Source: UBA4923 sp964486135 (GTDB taxonomy: Bacteria > Bacillota > Clostridia > Saccharofermentanales > DTU023). Taken from it: a DNA stretch of 56,046 nt. The notes under the pieces were generated by a model. The model saw only the letters and a program-made list of their open reading frames with translations. It was not told where the DNA came from and made no database searches. The translations under genes were made by a program, and so were the position numbers. The stretch lies in assembly GCA_964486135.1 (NCBI GenBank), contig CAZAKT010000006.1:1-56046 (forward strand), read 5' to 3'. Every line of letters starts with the position of its first letter. Positions within the stretch are counted from its first letter, which is position 1. Of this stretch, positions 16,501 to 25,176 are shown one piece after another.

Positions 16501-17153
16501 ATGTTCTACCGAAGAAGTGACGGCACACTCGTCCAGGACAGCCGCGACCCCATAGGCGATATCATGCCCTATATCATGCGTGGTCGCAATGAATCGGCTG
16601 TTTACTACAGCAAGTCCTACTGTGTCGAAAATATCCAGCAATACATAAGGATGCAGAGGAAGGAGGGGGTGCGGATCACCGTCTTCAACATCATCTCCGC
16701 CTGTTTCCTCCACACCTTCCTCCGCCGGCCCAATCTCAACCGTTTTGTCGCCGGCCGCCGGCTCTACCAACACAACACCTTTGATATCCTCTACGTGGTC
16801 AAGACTGCGCTCACGGATGACGGGATTGAATCCGTCGCCCGTGTCAGGTTCGACGAAGATGACAGGCTGACCGACGTCAAGGACAAGATGGCGGAGAGCG
16901 TCAATGAGATCAAGGGAACGACCGGCAAGGACGATGACCGTTTCATCGGCCTTGTCACCAAACTGCCCCGTTTCATCAAGCGCTTCATCGTCTGGCTGGC
17001 CCGGGCCCTGGACTTCCACGGCATGATGCCCAAGTCCCTGATGGAGCTGATCCCCCTTTACTCTTCGGTATTCATCTCTCATTTGGGGAGCATCGGCGGG
17101 GACGCCATGTTCCACCATCTCTACGAATTCGGCACCACCTCTGTCTTCTGCAC
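16501..17153 (+). CDS. CAT-fold acyltransferase (2-oxoacid dehydrogenase E2-like), 3' end missing in gap
   Basis: The first 217 residues of a protein resembling stand-alone clostridial proteins related to the catalytic domain of E2 acyltransferases and chloramphenicol acetyltransferase (NRFVAGRRLYQHNTFDI, HLGSIGGDAMFHHLYEFGTTS). There is no lipoyl domain. The region that would carry the catalytic His (DHRxxDG type) falls into the N gap, so activity cannot be judged. The ATG at 16501 has GGGGAAGGG about 10 bases upstream. It converges on buk. The substrate is unknown. Confidence 0.7.
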
Positions 17154-17253
17154 NNNNNNNNNNNNNNNNNNNNNNNNNNNNNNNNNNNNNNNNNNNNNNN
17201 NNNNNNNNNNNNNNNNNNNNNNNNNNNNNNNNNNNNNNNNNNNNNNNNNNNNN
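17154..17253. other. Assembly gap (100 N) between convergent genes
   Basis: Exactly 100 N without repeated flanks, so the true length is unknown. It hides the 3' end of the acyltransferase gene and the last codons of buk. Confidence 0.95.
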
Positions 17254-18306
17254 CAGCTTGAACTCCCGGGCCTCCTCCTCACCACGCATAACCCGATAGG
17301 CGCCTCCGGCCAGGGCCTCCATTTCCAGTTCCCCCGGGTAGATGTAGACGGGCGCGATGAAGCTGACCTGTCGGATCACCTGGTCCGTGATCAGGCTGGA
17401 TCTGGCCAGTCCCCCCGTCAAAATGATGGCCCGTATGTCGCCGGAGGCAGCCGCCGCCAGGCTTCCGATCGACTTGGACAGCTGGTAGGCGATCCCCTCG
17501 TAAAGTAGGCGGGCGTATGCGTCCCCCTCCAAGGCCGCCTTCTCGATCGCCAGGGCGTCATTGGAAGCGGTATAGGAGAGAAGGCCACCCCGGCCGGTCG
17601 CGTACTGATAGAGGGCGTCAACCCCCTCCTTTCGCGCCAGCCTGCTGGCTGTAAAGAGGGGGAGGCCGCCCGAACGCTCCGTCGAATAGGGACCCTCATC
17701 GGCTGACACGATGTCGATGAGCCGGCCCTTGTCTTGAAGGCTCAGGCTGATGCCACCGCCCAGGTGGGCCACAATCAGCTTGACCTTTTCCAGGTCAAAG
17801 CCCTCCTTTTGCGCCATGGCCCGGGCCACCGCCCTCATATTGAGGACGTGACCGTAACTTCGATTCTCGTAGCCCTTGACGCCGGACAGGCGGGCCAGAG
17901 GCTCCAGCTCATCGACCGATACCGCGTCATAAATCAGGGCGGGGATCCCAAGGTCACCCGCGATTTCATAGGCGATGGGAGCGCCCAGGTTAGAGGCATG
18001 CTCCTCCTCGGGCTTTTCCAGCAGCGTCTTCACCATGGCCTCATTGACGAGGTAGGCGCCGGATTGGACAGGCGGCAGCAAGCCGCCCCGGGCGACAATG
18101 ACATCCAGCTCCCCTGGCTCGAGGCCACTATCCTTCAGGAATTCCCTGACCCTGGCCACCCGCATGGGGAGCTGCTCCCGGGTCAGTTTGAAGGGAGCCA
18201 GTTCCGCATGGGAATGGTTGAGCTTCTTCTCCCGGACAGATTCCAGTGAGTCAAAGAGGGCCACCTTGGTTGAGGTGGATCCGGGATTGATTACCAAAAT
18301 CTTCAT
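17254..18306 (-). CDS. buk: Butyrate kinase, last few codons in gap
   Basis: 351 visible residues of an acetate-kinase-fold enzyme. It converts butyryl phosphate + ADP to butyrate + ATP, the last ATP-forming step of butyrate fermentation. Conserved motifs: ILVINPGSTSTKVALF at the N-terminus, ARGGLLPPVQSGAY, LNMRAVARAMAQ, VAHLGGGISLS, DEGPYSTERSGGLP and ILTGGLARSS. Family members are about 355-360 residues, so only a few residues and the stop codon are lost in the gap. It lies 12 bases after ptb and is clearly co-transcribed with it. Confidence 0.93.
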
Positions 18307-18318
18307 AAAGGCCTCCCC

Positions 18319-19212
18319 CTAGAAGTTCTTGCCTGAGAGCAGGGCCGAAGCGGCGATGGAATAGATCTTCTCCTCTCTTGAAGCCGAACGGGATGTCAGG
18401 ATGACAGGCGACCTGGCCCCTGCCAAAAAGCCTGCCAGACGGGCGCCCCCCGTGTAGACCATGGCCTTGGCAAGCACGTTGCCCAGGACAAAATCGGGGA
18501 CCAGCAGGATATCGGCATCTCCGGCAACCGGGCTTTCATAACCCTTGATGGCCGCCGCCTCCCTGGAAAAGGCCAGGTCGAAGGAGATGGGCCCCTCAAC
18601 CAGGCAGTCCTTGATCTCCCCCCTTTGGTTCAGGGCCTTAAGGGCGGCTGCCCTGACTGTTTCCGGCATACGGTCATGGCTTTTCTCGACAGCGGCCAGG
18701 CAGGCTACCTTGGGCTTTTCAATACCCAGGCCCCGGGCGGCGGCCACAGCATTTTCCAGGATGCCGCGTAACTGTTCAAGGTCGGGATACATGACCATGC
18801 CGCCGTCCGACAGGATCAGCATCTTGTGGTAGGCAGGCAGGTCGAGCAGGGAGACATGGGAGATGAGGGAGCCGGTCAGGAGGCCATAGTCCTTGCTGAC
18901 AACCTCCTTCAGGAGGACCGCTGTATCGATATTCCCCTTCAGGATCATATCGAGCTCGCCGCCGTGGACCCCTTCGACGGCCCGGGCGGCCGCTTCCCGG
19001 GGACTGGCCAGCTGCTGGATGGAGGCAGGGTCAATTTCCCCCTGGCCCCAGGCCTCCCCCCCAACCGCGAAATAGACGGCCTCGATCAGGCCCATCCTCT
19101 CCGCCTCAAGGGCGGCCTCCGCCGTCGGCCGGTCGGGACAGACGACCGCGCAGCGCCTTTTCACGGGATTGACGGTCACCTCTTCAATGATCTTTAAAAA
19201 CCTGTTTTCCAT
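18319..19212 (-). CDS. ptb: Phosphate butyryltransferase
   Basis: 297 residues of the phosphate acetyl/butyryltransferase family. It converts butyryl-CoA + Pi to butyryl phosphate + CoA, feeding buk. Typical segments are LDMILKGNIDTAVLLKEV, SHVSLLDLP, LILSDGGMVMYPDLEQ, KVACLAAVEKSHDRMPET and the C-terminal YTGGARLAGFLAGARSPVILTSRSAS. The ATG at 19212 is used; a GTG at 19218 is possible. The gene order ptb-buk is that of clostridial butyrate producers. The acyl length preference cannot be read from sequence, so a branched-chain or propionyl role remains possible. Confidence 0.9.
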   Translation of the reverse strand: MENRFLKIIEEVTVNPVKRRCAVVCPDRPTAEAALEAERMGLIEAVYFAVGGEAWGQGEIDPASIQQLASPREAAARAVEGVHGGELDMILKGNIDTAVLLKEVVSKDYGLLTGSLISHVSLLDLPAYHKMLILSDGGMVMYPDLEQLRGILENAVAAARGLGIEKPKVACLAAVEKSHDRMPETVRAAALKALNQRGEIKDCLVEGPISFDLAFSREAAAIKGYESPVAGDADILLVPDFVLGNVLAKAMVYTGGARLAGFLAGARSPVILTSRSASREEKIYSIAASALLSGKNF

Positions 19213-19272
19213 AAGCACCCCAAAGATGAAGGCCGCGGCGGACCGGGTCCGCCGGGCGAATTAGTAATAACC

Positions 19273-19282
19273 ACTATAACAC
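19273..19282 (-). promoter_or_regulatory. Extended -10 promoter of ptb-buk
   Basis: GTGT-TATAGT on the minus strand, about 60 bases upstream of the ptb start. No good -35. Confidence 0.45.
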
Positions 19283-19388
19283 GCTTGACAGACTCCCTCC
19301 AGCCTGTGGGATAGCGATAAATACGGGCTGGTAATACTAACCAAAAATAGGAGGAAACCGGCCCCTGCTTTTATAGTATATTCCCCCA

Positions 19389-19399
19389 TATGCTATAAT
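19389..19399 (+). promoter_or_regulatory. Extended -10 promoter of the molybdenum hydroxylase operon
   Basis: TATGC-TATAAT with a perfect -10 at 19394-19399 and TTATAG at 19371-19376 (17-base spacing, a weak -35). It is 54 bases before ATG 19454. Confidence 0.6.
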
Positions 19400-19453
19400 T
19401 TCGGGAAGGCTAAGGGGAGCTTTTCCCGTTAAATTCAAAAGAGGGAGTTACCT

Positions 19454-21877
19454 ATGGAAGTTGGGAGAAGGACCAAGCGCGTCGACGCCTTTGACAAGGC
19501 AACCGGCCGCGCCAAGTACACGGACGACCTGTGTCCGAAGAACGCTTACGTATCGCGGATCCTCCACTCGACCATAGCGCATGGCCGGGTCCTGGACATT
19601 GACAAATCCGAGGCTGAAAAAATAGAGGGGGTCGTCAAGATCCTCACCTGTTTTGATGTTCCCGACATTTTGTTCGCGACAGCAGGTCACCCCTGGACGA
19701 CTGATCCGTCAAAACAAGACATAGCGGACCGAAAAATTCTAAACGAACATGTTCGTTACTATGGCGATGACATCGCCGTTGTCGTGGCGGAGAACTATGT
19801 CGCGGCAGACCAGGCGATTCGGGCGCTGAAAGTAGACTATGAGGAATATCCCTTTGTCCTCGATCCCATCGAGGCCTTGAAGGAGGGAGCGCCCGTCATC
19901 CATGAGGAGCGTCCCGACAACCTGCTGGGACACAGCAGCATCCGGAAGGGCGACTATGAGGAGGCCATCAAGGAAGAGGGCCTGATCAAGGTCGAGGGCT
20001 GGTACCATACGCCGACTGTCCAGCACGCCCACATCGAAAACCATGTGGCCTATGCCTATGAGGAACAGGGGGGCCGGATCACCATCGTCAGCTCCACCCA
20101 GATCCCCCACCTGATCAGGCGGATCGCCGCCCAGGCCCTGGGCCTTCCCTGGGGCAAGGTCCGGGTCATCAAGCCCTACATCGGGGGCGGCTTCGGCAAT
20201 AAGCAGGACGCCCTCTACGAACCCCTGGTCGCCTGGCTTACGACTCAGGTGGGCGGCCATCCCGTCAAGTTTGACAGCAGCCGAGAAGAGACCTTCTTCA
20301 GCAACCGGGTCCGCCACGCCATGCACGCCCATATTATTTCCTGGCTCAGGCCCGATGGTGAAATCGTAGCCCGGAAGGTCGACCTCTATTCCGATAACGG
20401 GGCCTACGCCTCACACGGCCATGGGGTGGTCCAGAAGGCCATGGGGGCCTTCCCCCAGCTTTACCCCTGTGAGCATTTTGCCTCCGACTGCCGGACGGCC
20501 TATACCAATAAGCCGGCGGCAGGCGCCATGCGGGCCTACGGCATCCCCCAGGCCATGTTCCAGATCGAAAGCCACACGGACGACATCGTGACCGCGCTCA
20601 AGCTGGATCCCCAGGAATTCCGCCGAAAGAACTGCATGCCGGTCGGCTATTACGACGACTTCTCCAAGAATGAGCTCTACCATGACAGCCTCAGGCAGAC
20701 CATGGACAAGGCCCGCCAGCTTATGGACTTCGACAGGAAGCACGAACTCTATAAGAATCAGACCGGGCCCGTGCGCCGGGGGATCGGCCTGGCCCTCTTC
20801 TGGTACAACACGGCTGTCTGGCCCATCAGTATCGAGACATCCACCTGCCGGCTCATGCTCAATCCGGACGGATCCATCCAGGCCATGATCGGTGAGACCG
20901 AGATCGGCCAGGGCTTCGATACCGTCTTTGCCCAGATGGTGGCGGACGCCGCCGGTGTCAGGTTCGAGGACGTCCACGTCTTCACCAACCAGGACACGGA
21001 TGTCACACCCTACGGCTCGGGCGCCTATGGGTCCCGCCAGACCTATGTCAGCAGTTTTGCCATCGCCCAGACCGGAAAACTCTTCAAGGAGAAGGTCCTG
21101 GCCCAGGCCCACGCCATGACAAGGATGCCGCTTGAAGTCCTCGACCTGGTCGGGGGCAAGATTGTCCGGAAGACGGACGGCCGCGAGCTCCTCAGCCTGG
21201 AAAAGCTGGCGACGGAAACCCTCTACGACTTCAAGCGGAGCGAGAATATCGCGGCGGAAAGCACCTACTCCGTGCAAAGCAATGCCTATTCCTTCGGCGT
21301 CTCCATCGCGGAAGTCGAGGTTGACATCCCCCTCTGCAAGGTCAAGCTGCTCGATATCGTCAATGTCCATGACTGCGGGACCCTGATCAACCCCGACCTG
21401 GCCGAGGGCCAGGTTCATGGGGGTATGAGTATGGGGATCGGCTTCGGCCTCTATGAGAAGCTCCTCTTCGACGAAAAGACAGGCCGTGTCCTCAATGACA
21501 ACCTGCTCGACTACAAGCTGCCGACCACCATGGACCATCCCGATCTCAAGGCGGGCTTTGTCGAGAACGCTGAGCCGACCAGCCCCTTCGGGACCAAGGC
21601 CCTGGGCGAACCGCCGACCTGTTCCCCGGCCCCGGCTATCCGGAATGCCGTCCTCCAGGCGACGGGCGTGGCAGTCAATTCGCTCCCCCTCTCCCCCCAC
21701 CAGCTCTTCAAGGACTTCTCGGAGGCCGGCCTGCTGGAGACGGAGGAAGAACGGCAGCTGCGCCGCAAGGCCTATGAGGAGTTGAAGGATACGGTTATCC
21801 AGGTCACCGAAGATAGTGAGTCCGGGACAGCGATCGAGACCAAGAGCCCCGAATTACAGCCCCGAGGCAAGGAGTGA
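19454..21877 (+). CDS. xdhA: Molybdenum hydroxylase, molybdopterin-binding large subunit (xanthine dehydrogenase family)
   Basis: An 807-residue catalytic subunit with the aldehyde oxidase/xanthine dehydrogenase a/b hammerhead domain (about 15-125) followed by the molybdopterin-binding region. Visible motifs include KPYIGGGFGNKQD, AAGAMRAYGIPQA (the usual FRGFG region), GETEIGQGFDT, PYGSGAYGSRQTY, and the presumed catalytic Glu in GTKALGEPP. It hydroxylates N-heterocycles or aldehydes with water as oxygen source. Xanthine or another purine is the likeliest substrate but is not proven. It is first of three genes (large, FAD, Fe-S). ATG 19454 follows GGGAG. About 45 residues after the catalytic domain form a charged tail. 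Confidence 0.9.
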   Translation: MEVGRRTKRVDAFDKATGRAKYTDDLCPKNAYVSRILHSTIAHGRVLDIDKSEAEKIEGVVKILTCFDVPDILFATAGHPWTTDPSKQDIADRKILNEHVRYYGDDIAVVVAENYVAADQAIRALKVDYEEYPFVLDPIEALKEGAPVIHEERPDNLLGHSSIRKGDYEEAIKEEGLIKVEGWYHTPTVQHAHIENHVAYAYEEQGGRITIVSSTQIPHLIRRIAAQALGLPWGKVRVIKPYIGGGFGNKQDALYEPLVAWLTTQVGGHPVKFDSSREETFFSNRVRHAMHAHIISWLRPDGEIVARKVDLYSDNGAYASHGHGVVQKAMGAFPQLYPCEHFASDCRTAYTNKPAAGAMRAYGIPQAMFQIESHTDDIVTALKLDPQEFRRKNCMPVGYYDDFSKNELYHDSLRQTMDKARQLMDFDRKHELYKNQTGPVRRGIGLALFWYNTAVWPISIETSTCRLMLNPDGSIQAMIGETEIGQGFDTVFAQMVADAAGVRFEDVHVFTNQDTDVTPYGSGAYGSRQTYVSSFAIAQTGKLFKEKVLAQAHAMTRMPLEVLDLVGGKIVRKTDGRELLSLEKLATETLYDFKRSENIAAESTYSVQSNAYSFGVSIAEVEVDIPLCKVKLLDIVNVHDCGTLINPDLAEGQVHGGMSMGIGFGLYEKLLFDEKTGRVLNDNLLDYKLPTTMDHPDLKAGFVENAEPTSPFGTKALGEPPTCSPAPAIRNAVLQATGVAVNSLPLSPHQLFKDFSEAGLLETEEERQLRRKAYEELKDTVIQVTEDSESGTAIETKSPELQPRGKE

Positions 21878-21890
21878 ATGAGGAGAGTCT

Positions 21891-22772
21891 ATGTACGATA
21901 TAAACCATCTTTATGAAGCGACCTCGGTCGAACACGCGGTTGCCCTGCGCCTTGAACAACCCCAGGCCCTGGTCATCAGCGGGGGCTCGGATATCCTGAT
22001 CAGCATCCGCGCGGGTGATCTGGCAGGCTGTGACCTGATCAGCCTCTACGGCCTGGACGAGTTGAGGGGGGTCTCCCTGGACGAAGACGGCAGCCTCCGC
22101 ATCGGCGCCCTGACCAGCTTCACCCAGGTCACAAGGAGCCCGCTCATCCAGGAACTGATCCCCGTCCTGGGCGAAGCGGCCGCCACGGTCGGCGGCCCGC
22201 AGATCCGGAATATCGGGACCCTGGGCGGCAACACCTGTAATGGTGTCACATCCGCGGACACGGCCTCCACCCTCCTGGCCCACGATGCCCTCATGGAACT
22301 GACCGGTCCGCAAGGGATCAGGCTGGTCCCCCTGACCGCCTTCTATCTGGGCGTCAAGAAGGTGGACCTCGGTCCTGACGAAATTGCGACAGCCATCTTG
22401 ATCCGGCCGGAGGACTACCAGGGCTTCTTTGGCCGCTACATTAAATACGCCATGCGTGACGCCATGGACATCGCGACCAGCGCTTGCTCGGTCAATGTCA
22501 AGTTGAGCCCGGACAAAAAGATAATCGAAAAGGCCCGGATCAGCTATGGGGTGGCCGGCCCCGTCCCCCTGCGGACGCGGACAGCTGAGGAGGCGGTCAG
22601 GGGCAAGCCCCTGGGTGCCGACACGGTCGAGGCCTTCGCGGCAGGTGCCCTGGAGGACGTCAACCCGAGGACAAGCTGGCGGGCGAGCCGGGAGTTCCGG
22701 CTCCATATCCAAAAAGAATTGGCGCGCCGATGCTTTGTTGAATCGATCCGGCGGGCGGGAGGTTGTGTGTAA
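21891..22772 (+). CDS. xdhB: Molybdenum hydroxylase, FAD-binding medium subunit
   Basis: 293 residues of the CO dehydrogenase/xanthine dehydrogenase flavoprotein family. FAD-binding motifs are ALVISGGSDILISIRAG near residue 23-40 and TVGGPQIRNIGTLGGNTCNG at about 101-120. It passes electrons from the Fe-S subunit to an acceptor such as NAD+ or ferredoxin. It starts 13 bases after the large subunit, with AGGAG at good spacing. Its TAA overlaps the ATG of the Fe-S subunit by one base (TAATG), indicating coupled translation. Confidence 0.92.
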   Translation: MYDINHLYEATSVEHAVALRLEQPQALVISGGSDILISIRAGDLAGCDLISLYGLDELRGVSLDEDGSLRIGALTSFTQVTRSPLIQELIPVLGEAAATVGGPQIRNIGTLGGNTCNGVTSADTASTLLAHDALMELTGPQGIRLVPLTAFYLGVKKVDLGPDEIATAILIRPEDYQGFFGRYIKYAMRDAMDIATSACSVNVKLSPDKKIIEKARISYGVAGPVPLRTRTAEEAVRGKPLGADTVEAFAAGALEDVNPRTSWRASREFRLHIQKELARRCFVESIRRAGGCV

Positions 22773-23275
22773 TGGGCAAGGTCCAATATAAGGAGATCAC
22801 TTTTGTTCTAAACGGAAGACAGGTCACGGCGTCCATCGACGCGCGTGAATCCCTGGCTGATATGCTCCGCAATGACTTCGGACTGACCTCGGTCAAGAAG
22901 GGCTGTGAGGTCGGCGAGTGCGGGGCCTGTACCGTCCTCATCGACGGTGAGCCTTATGATTCCTGCATCTTCCTGGCCGCCTGGATTGACGGCAAGGATG
23001 TGCTCACACTCGAGGGGCTCATGGACAAGGACGGGAATATTGCTGATATCCAGCAGGCCTTCATCGACGAAGCAGCCATCCAGTGCGGTTTTTGCACGCC
23101 GGGATTCATCATGTCGGCGGAACACCTGCTCCGTACGGGCAGGCGCTACTCGCGGGATGAGATAAGAAGGGAACTGTCAGGCAATATGTGCCGCTGCACC
23201 GGCTACCAGAACATCGTCAACGCCGTTGAGAACACCATGGAAAAACGCCTGGCAGAAAAAGACGCGGACTCCTGA
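22772..23275 (+). CDS. xdhC: Molybdenum hydroxylase, 2Fe-2S small subunit
   Basis: 167 residues with a plant-type ferredoxin cluster motif (CEVGECGACTVLIDG and a further Cys in YDSC) and a second 2Fe-2S domain (CGFCTPG, CRCTGYQNI). This is the standard small subunit of xanthine dehydrogenase-type enzymes, wiring the molybdenum site to FAD. ATG 22772 is preferred over an in-frame upstream start at 22763 because GGGAGG is then 9 bases away. It is last in the operon and followed by a clear terminator. No molybdenum cofactor maturation gene is nearby. Confidence 0.94.
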   Translation: MGKVQYKEITFVLNGRQVTASIDARESLADMLRNDFGLTSVKKGCEVGECGACTVLIDGEPYDSCIFLAAWIDGKDVLTLEGLMDKDGNIADIQQAFIDEAAIQCGFCTPGFIMSAEHLLRTGRRYSRDEIRRELSGNMCRCTGYQNIVNAVENTMEKRLAEKDADS

Positions 23276-23302
23276 CGCCGCGTCTTCACTGCCTTTTATG
23301 GG

Positions 23303-23326
23303 AAAAGCGGGTCCAGGCCCGCTTTT
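23303..23326. terminator. Bidirectional Rho-independent terminator
   Basis: AAAAGCGGG, loop TCCAGG, CCCGCTTTT. It serves the molybdenum hydroxylase operon on the plus strand and the CAP-domain gene on the minus strand. Confidence 0.85.
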
Positions 23327-23327
23327 C

Positions 23328-24218
23328 TTAATAGCCCACAAAGAGCTGTCCCCAGTAGTAGAGATAGGGTTGGCCAGGGGCATGGTAGCAGGCCACACCG
23401 ATCTCGCTGTAGTTGCCGTTCATAATATTCTTGCGATGGCTGGCCGAGTTCATCCAGGCTTGAACCACCCGGTCGGGGCTCCTTTGGCCGGCCGCGATAT
23501 TCTCCCCGGCGCAGGCGTACTTGATCTTGATGGCCGTGCACCATCTTTGCCCGTTGGGGCGGGTGTGGTCAAACTTGTCGATGATTTCGACGGCCCGGAC
23601 GGCGGCCGACGATCGAAGCGAACTGTTCATCGTGACCGGCCCGATTCCCTCCTTGGCCCGTTCAATATTGACAAGCCGCACAACCTCTGATTCGAAGTCA
23701 TAGCAGAAGTAGCCATCCGGGGCCGCCGCAACAGTCGTAACCGGCTCGGTCGTCGTTTCCGGCGCCGGGGTCGGTTCTGTGGTCCTTGTTGTGGTCTCTG
23801 TCGTGGTAGTGGTCGGTTCGACCCAGGTCGTCGCCTGAGTAGGCGGCTTGGTCACTGTCGTCTTTGTAGTCTTTTTCTGTGTCCTGCTTGTGGTTTCAGT
23901 CTTTGCAGGTTCAGTTTCTTCTGTAGTCGGCTCTGCCGGCACCGGCTTCGTTGTCATAACGGTTGTTTTCGGTGTCGCCGGCACCGGACTGGCCGACTTA
24001 TTATCCAAAACACGCAGTGCCCCATCCGGCTCAACGCGTTTCGTCCCAAACAATTGGATCAACCCCGGGAGGTCATCCCTGCCCTCTACTGACGGCAAAT
24101 TCACAGACATGGGTGCCTGGCCCCCGTCCAGGCCCCTGACACCATCCGCCAGGGATCCGTTGATGATGGCTACCAAAACAACGATTAGGGAAGATATAGC
24201 TGCAATGGTCTTCTTCAT
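23328..24218 (-). CDS. Secreted CAP/SCP-domain protein with a Thr-rich linker
   Basis: 296 residues. A signal peptide or anchor at about 1-24 is followed by a long Thr/Pro/Lys-rich low-complexity region (about 75-165), then a CAP domain of the YkwD type at about 175-296: LVNIERAKEGIGPVTMNSSLRSSAAVRA, FDHTRPNGQ, CAGENIAAGQ, VVQAWMNSASHRKNIMNGNYSEIGVA and a terminal YWGQLFVGY. The HTRP and SASHRKN histidines are the usual CAP cavity residues. Bacterial CAP proteins are cell-surface proteins of mostly unknown function. The architecture (anchor, Thr linker, domain) resembles the two L,D-transpeptidases of this window. ATG 24218 has AGAGGCAG upstream. Confidence 0.88.
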   Translation of the reverse strand: MKKTIAAISSLIVVLVAIINGSLADGVRGLDGGQAPMSVNLPSVEGRDDLPGLIQLFGTKRVEPDGALRVLDNKSASPVPATPKTTVMTTKPVPAEPTTEETEPAKTETTSRTQKKTTKTTVTKPPTQATTWVEPTTTTTETTTRTTEPTPAPETTTEPVTTVAAAPDGYFCYDFESEVVRLVNIERAKEGIGPVTMNSSLRSSAAVRAVEIIDKFDHTRPNGQRWCTAIKIKYACAGENIAAGQRSPDRVVQAWMNSASHRKNIMNGNYSEIGVACYHAPGQPYLYYWGQLFVGY

Positions 24219-24488
24219 GTCTGCCTCTGTACCACCAGAAGTTTGATTAATCCTTCCTTCTGGTTATCATCGTATTATCAATGAGGATGCTCATCATACT
24301 AACTATTTATTGGTATGTCAATGCGTTGTTTAGAATATGTTGAGTGTTTTTGAGTATATTTTTTCCTGAATTGTTTATATATATGCGAGTAAGTGTTCAA
24401 TATAGGCTTTGACTGCGATTGATTGGAACGCTTTGCCCTGCTTCTTTGCCTGTATTATCATGGAGATAAAAACAAAGGAGTGACAAAG

Positions 24489-25040
24489 GTGATTTCCAAT
24501 AATGAAACCTTGAAGTATATCCAGGAGCGGAGCAGTATCAGGGTCTACCAGGACCTGGCCCTGACAAAAGAAGAGACAGATGCCCTGAAAGAGGCGGTGC
24601 TCGCGGCCCCGACCGCCCGTGACAGGCAGGAACTCCGCTACCTCTTCGTCACAGACCCCACAATCCTGGCCAGGATCGATGAAAGGATCTTTCACTACTG
24701 TGATGAGGGTATGAGGGGACGCATGATCGAACGCAAATCTGACAGCTTTTTCTATGGGGCGCCCCTGGCTGTCTTCATTGTGGGCAAGGATGCGGCCTGG
24801 ACCGATGTCGACGCCGGGATCGCCGTCCAGACCCTGGCGATCGCGGCCCAGTCCCTGGGACTGTCAAGTGTCATCCTGGGCATGCCCCGCCTGGCCTTCA
24901 AGCCGGAGGACCCTGACAATTGCCGTTCACTTCTGGGCCTGGAGGATGACGAGCGCTTCAGCATCGCCATTGCCCTCGGCCGGGCCGCCGCCCCTAAGGC
25001 GCCCCATAAGCACAACCCGCTTTTGATCCGGGATTTTTGA
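24489..25040 (+). CDS. Nitroreductase family protein
   Basis: 183 residues. The N-terminus ETLKYIQERSSIRVYQ and the segment AVLAAPTARDRQELRYLFV match FMN-dependent nitroreductase-fold oxidoreductases. The DAGIAVQTLAIAAQSLGLSSV helix is also typical. GTG at 24489, with AAGGAG 8 bases upstream, gives the family-like start MISNNETLKYI; the frame is open further upstream but without signal. The substrate is unknown. The 270 bases before it are AT-rich compared with the rest and hold a possible -10 (TATTAT, 24453-24458) but no other gene. Confidence 0.82.
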   Translation: MISNNETLKYIQERSSIRVYQDLALTKEETDALKEAVLAAPTARDRQELRYLFVTDPTILARIDERIFHYCDEGMRGRMIERKSDSFFYGAPLAVFIVGKDAAWTDVDAGIAVQTLAIAAQSLGLSSVILGMPRLAFKPEDPDNCRSLLGLEDDERFSIAIALGRAAAPKAPHKHNPLLIRDF

Positions 25041-25176
25041 CAAGGACCCCATAGCAAAAGCGACCGGGTAACTGACTGAAGCGCCTGTCCTGCGGGAGGG
25101 CTGACCCCTGCCCTCCCGCTTGATCCCATAGATCCCCTGCCGGGATCATCGAAAGCTGACTGCTTGGGAGAAGTTT

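Noticed and set aside
16471..17153. Extension of the butyrate kinase frame through the gap to 16471
   Set aside because: The frame after the N run is simply antisense to the acyltransferase gene; butyrate kinase should end within a few residues of the gap.
19285..19290. Perfect TTGACA as a -35 for the molybdenum hydroxylase operon
   Set aside because: No acceptable -10 lies 15-19 bases downstream (GGGATA or GATAGC at best); the TATGC-TATAAT further on is better.
20411..21700. 429-codon frame opposite the molybdenum hydroxylase large subunit
   Set aside because: Shadow of a GC-rich gene on the other strand; no protein-like motif and no start signal. The same applies to the antisense frames at 26233-27093, 33662-34849, 34943-36253, 39700-40974 and 49807-51126.
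25092..25119. Inverted repeat GCGGGAGGG...CCCTCCCGC as a terminator after the nitroreductase gene
   Set aside because: The stem is good but the following bases (TTGATCCC) are not a T-run; left as a possible hairpin only.
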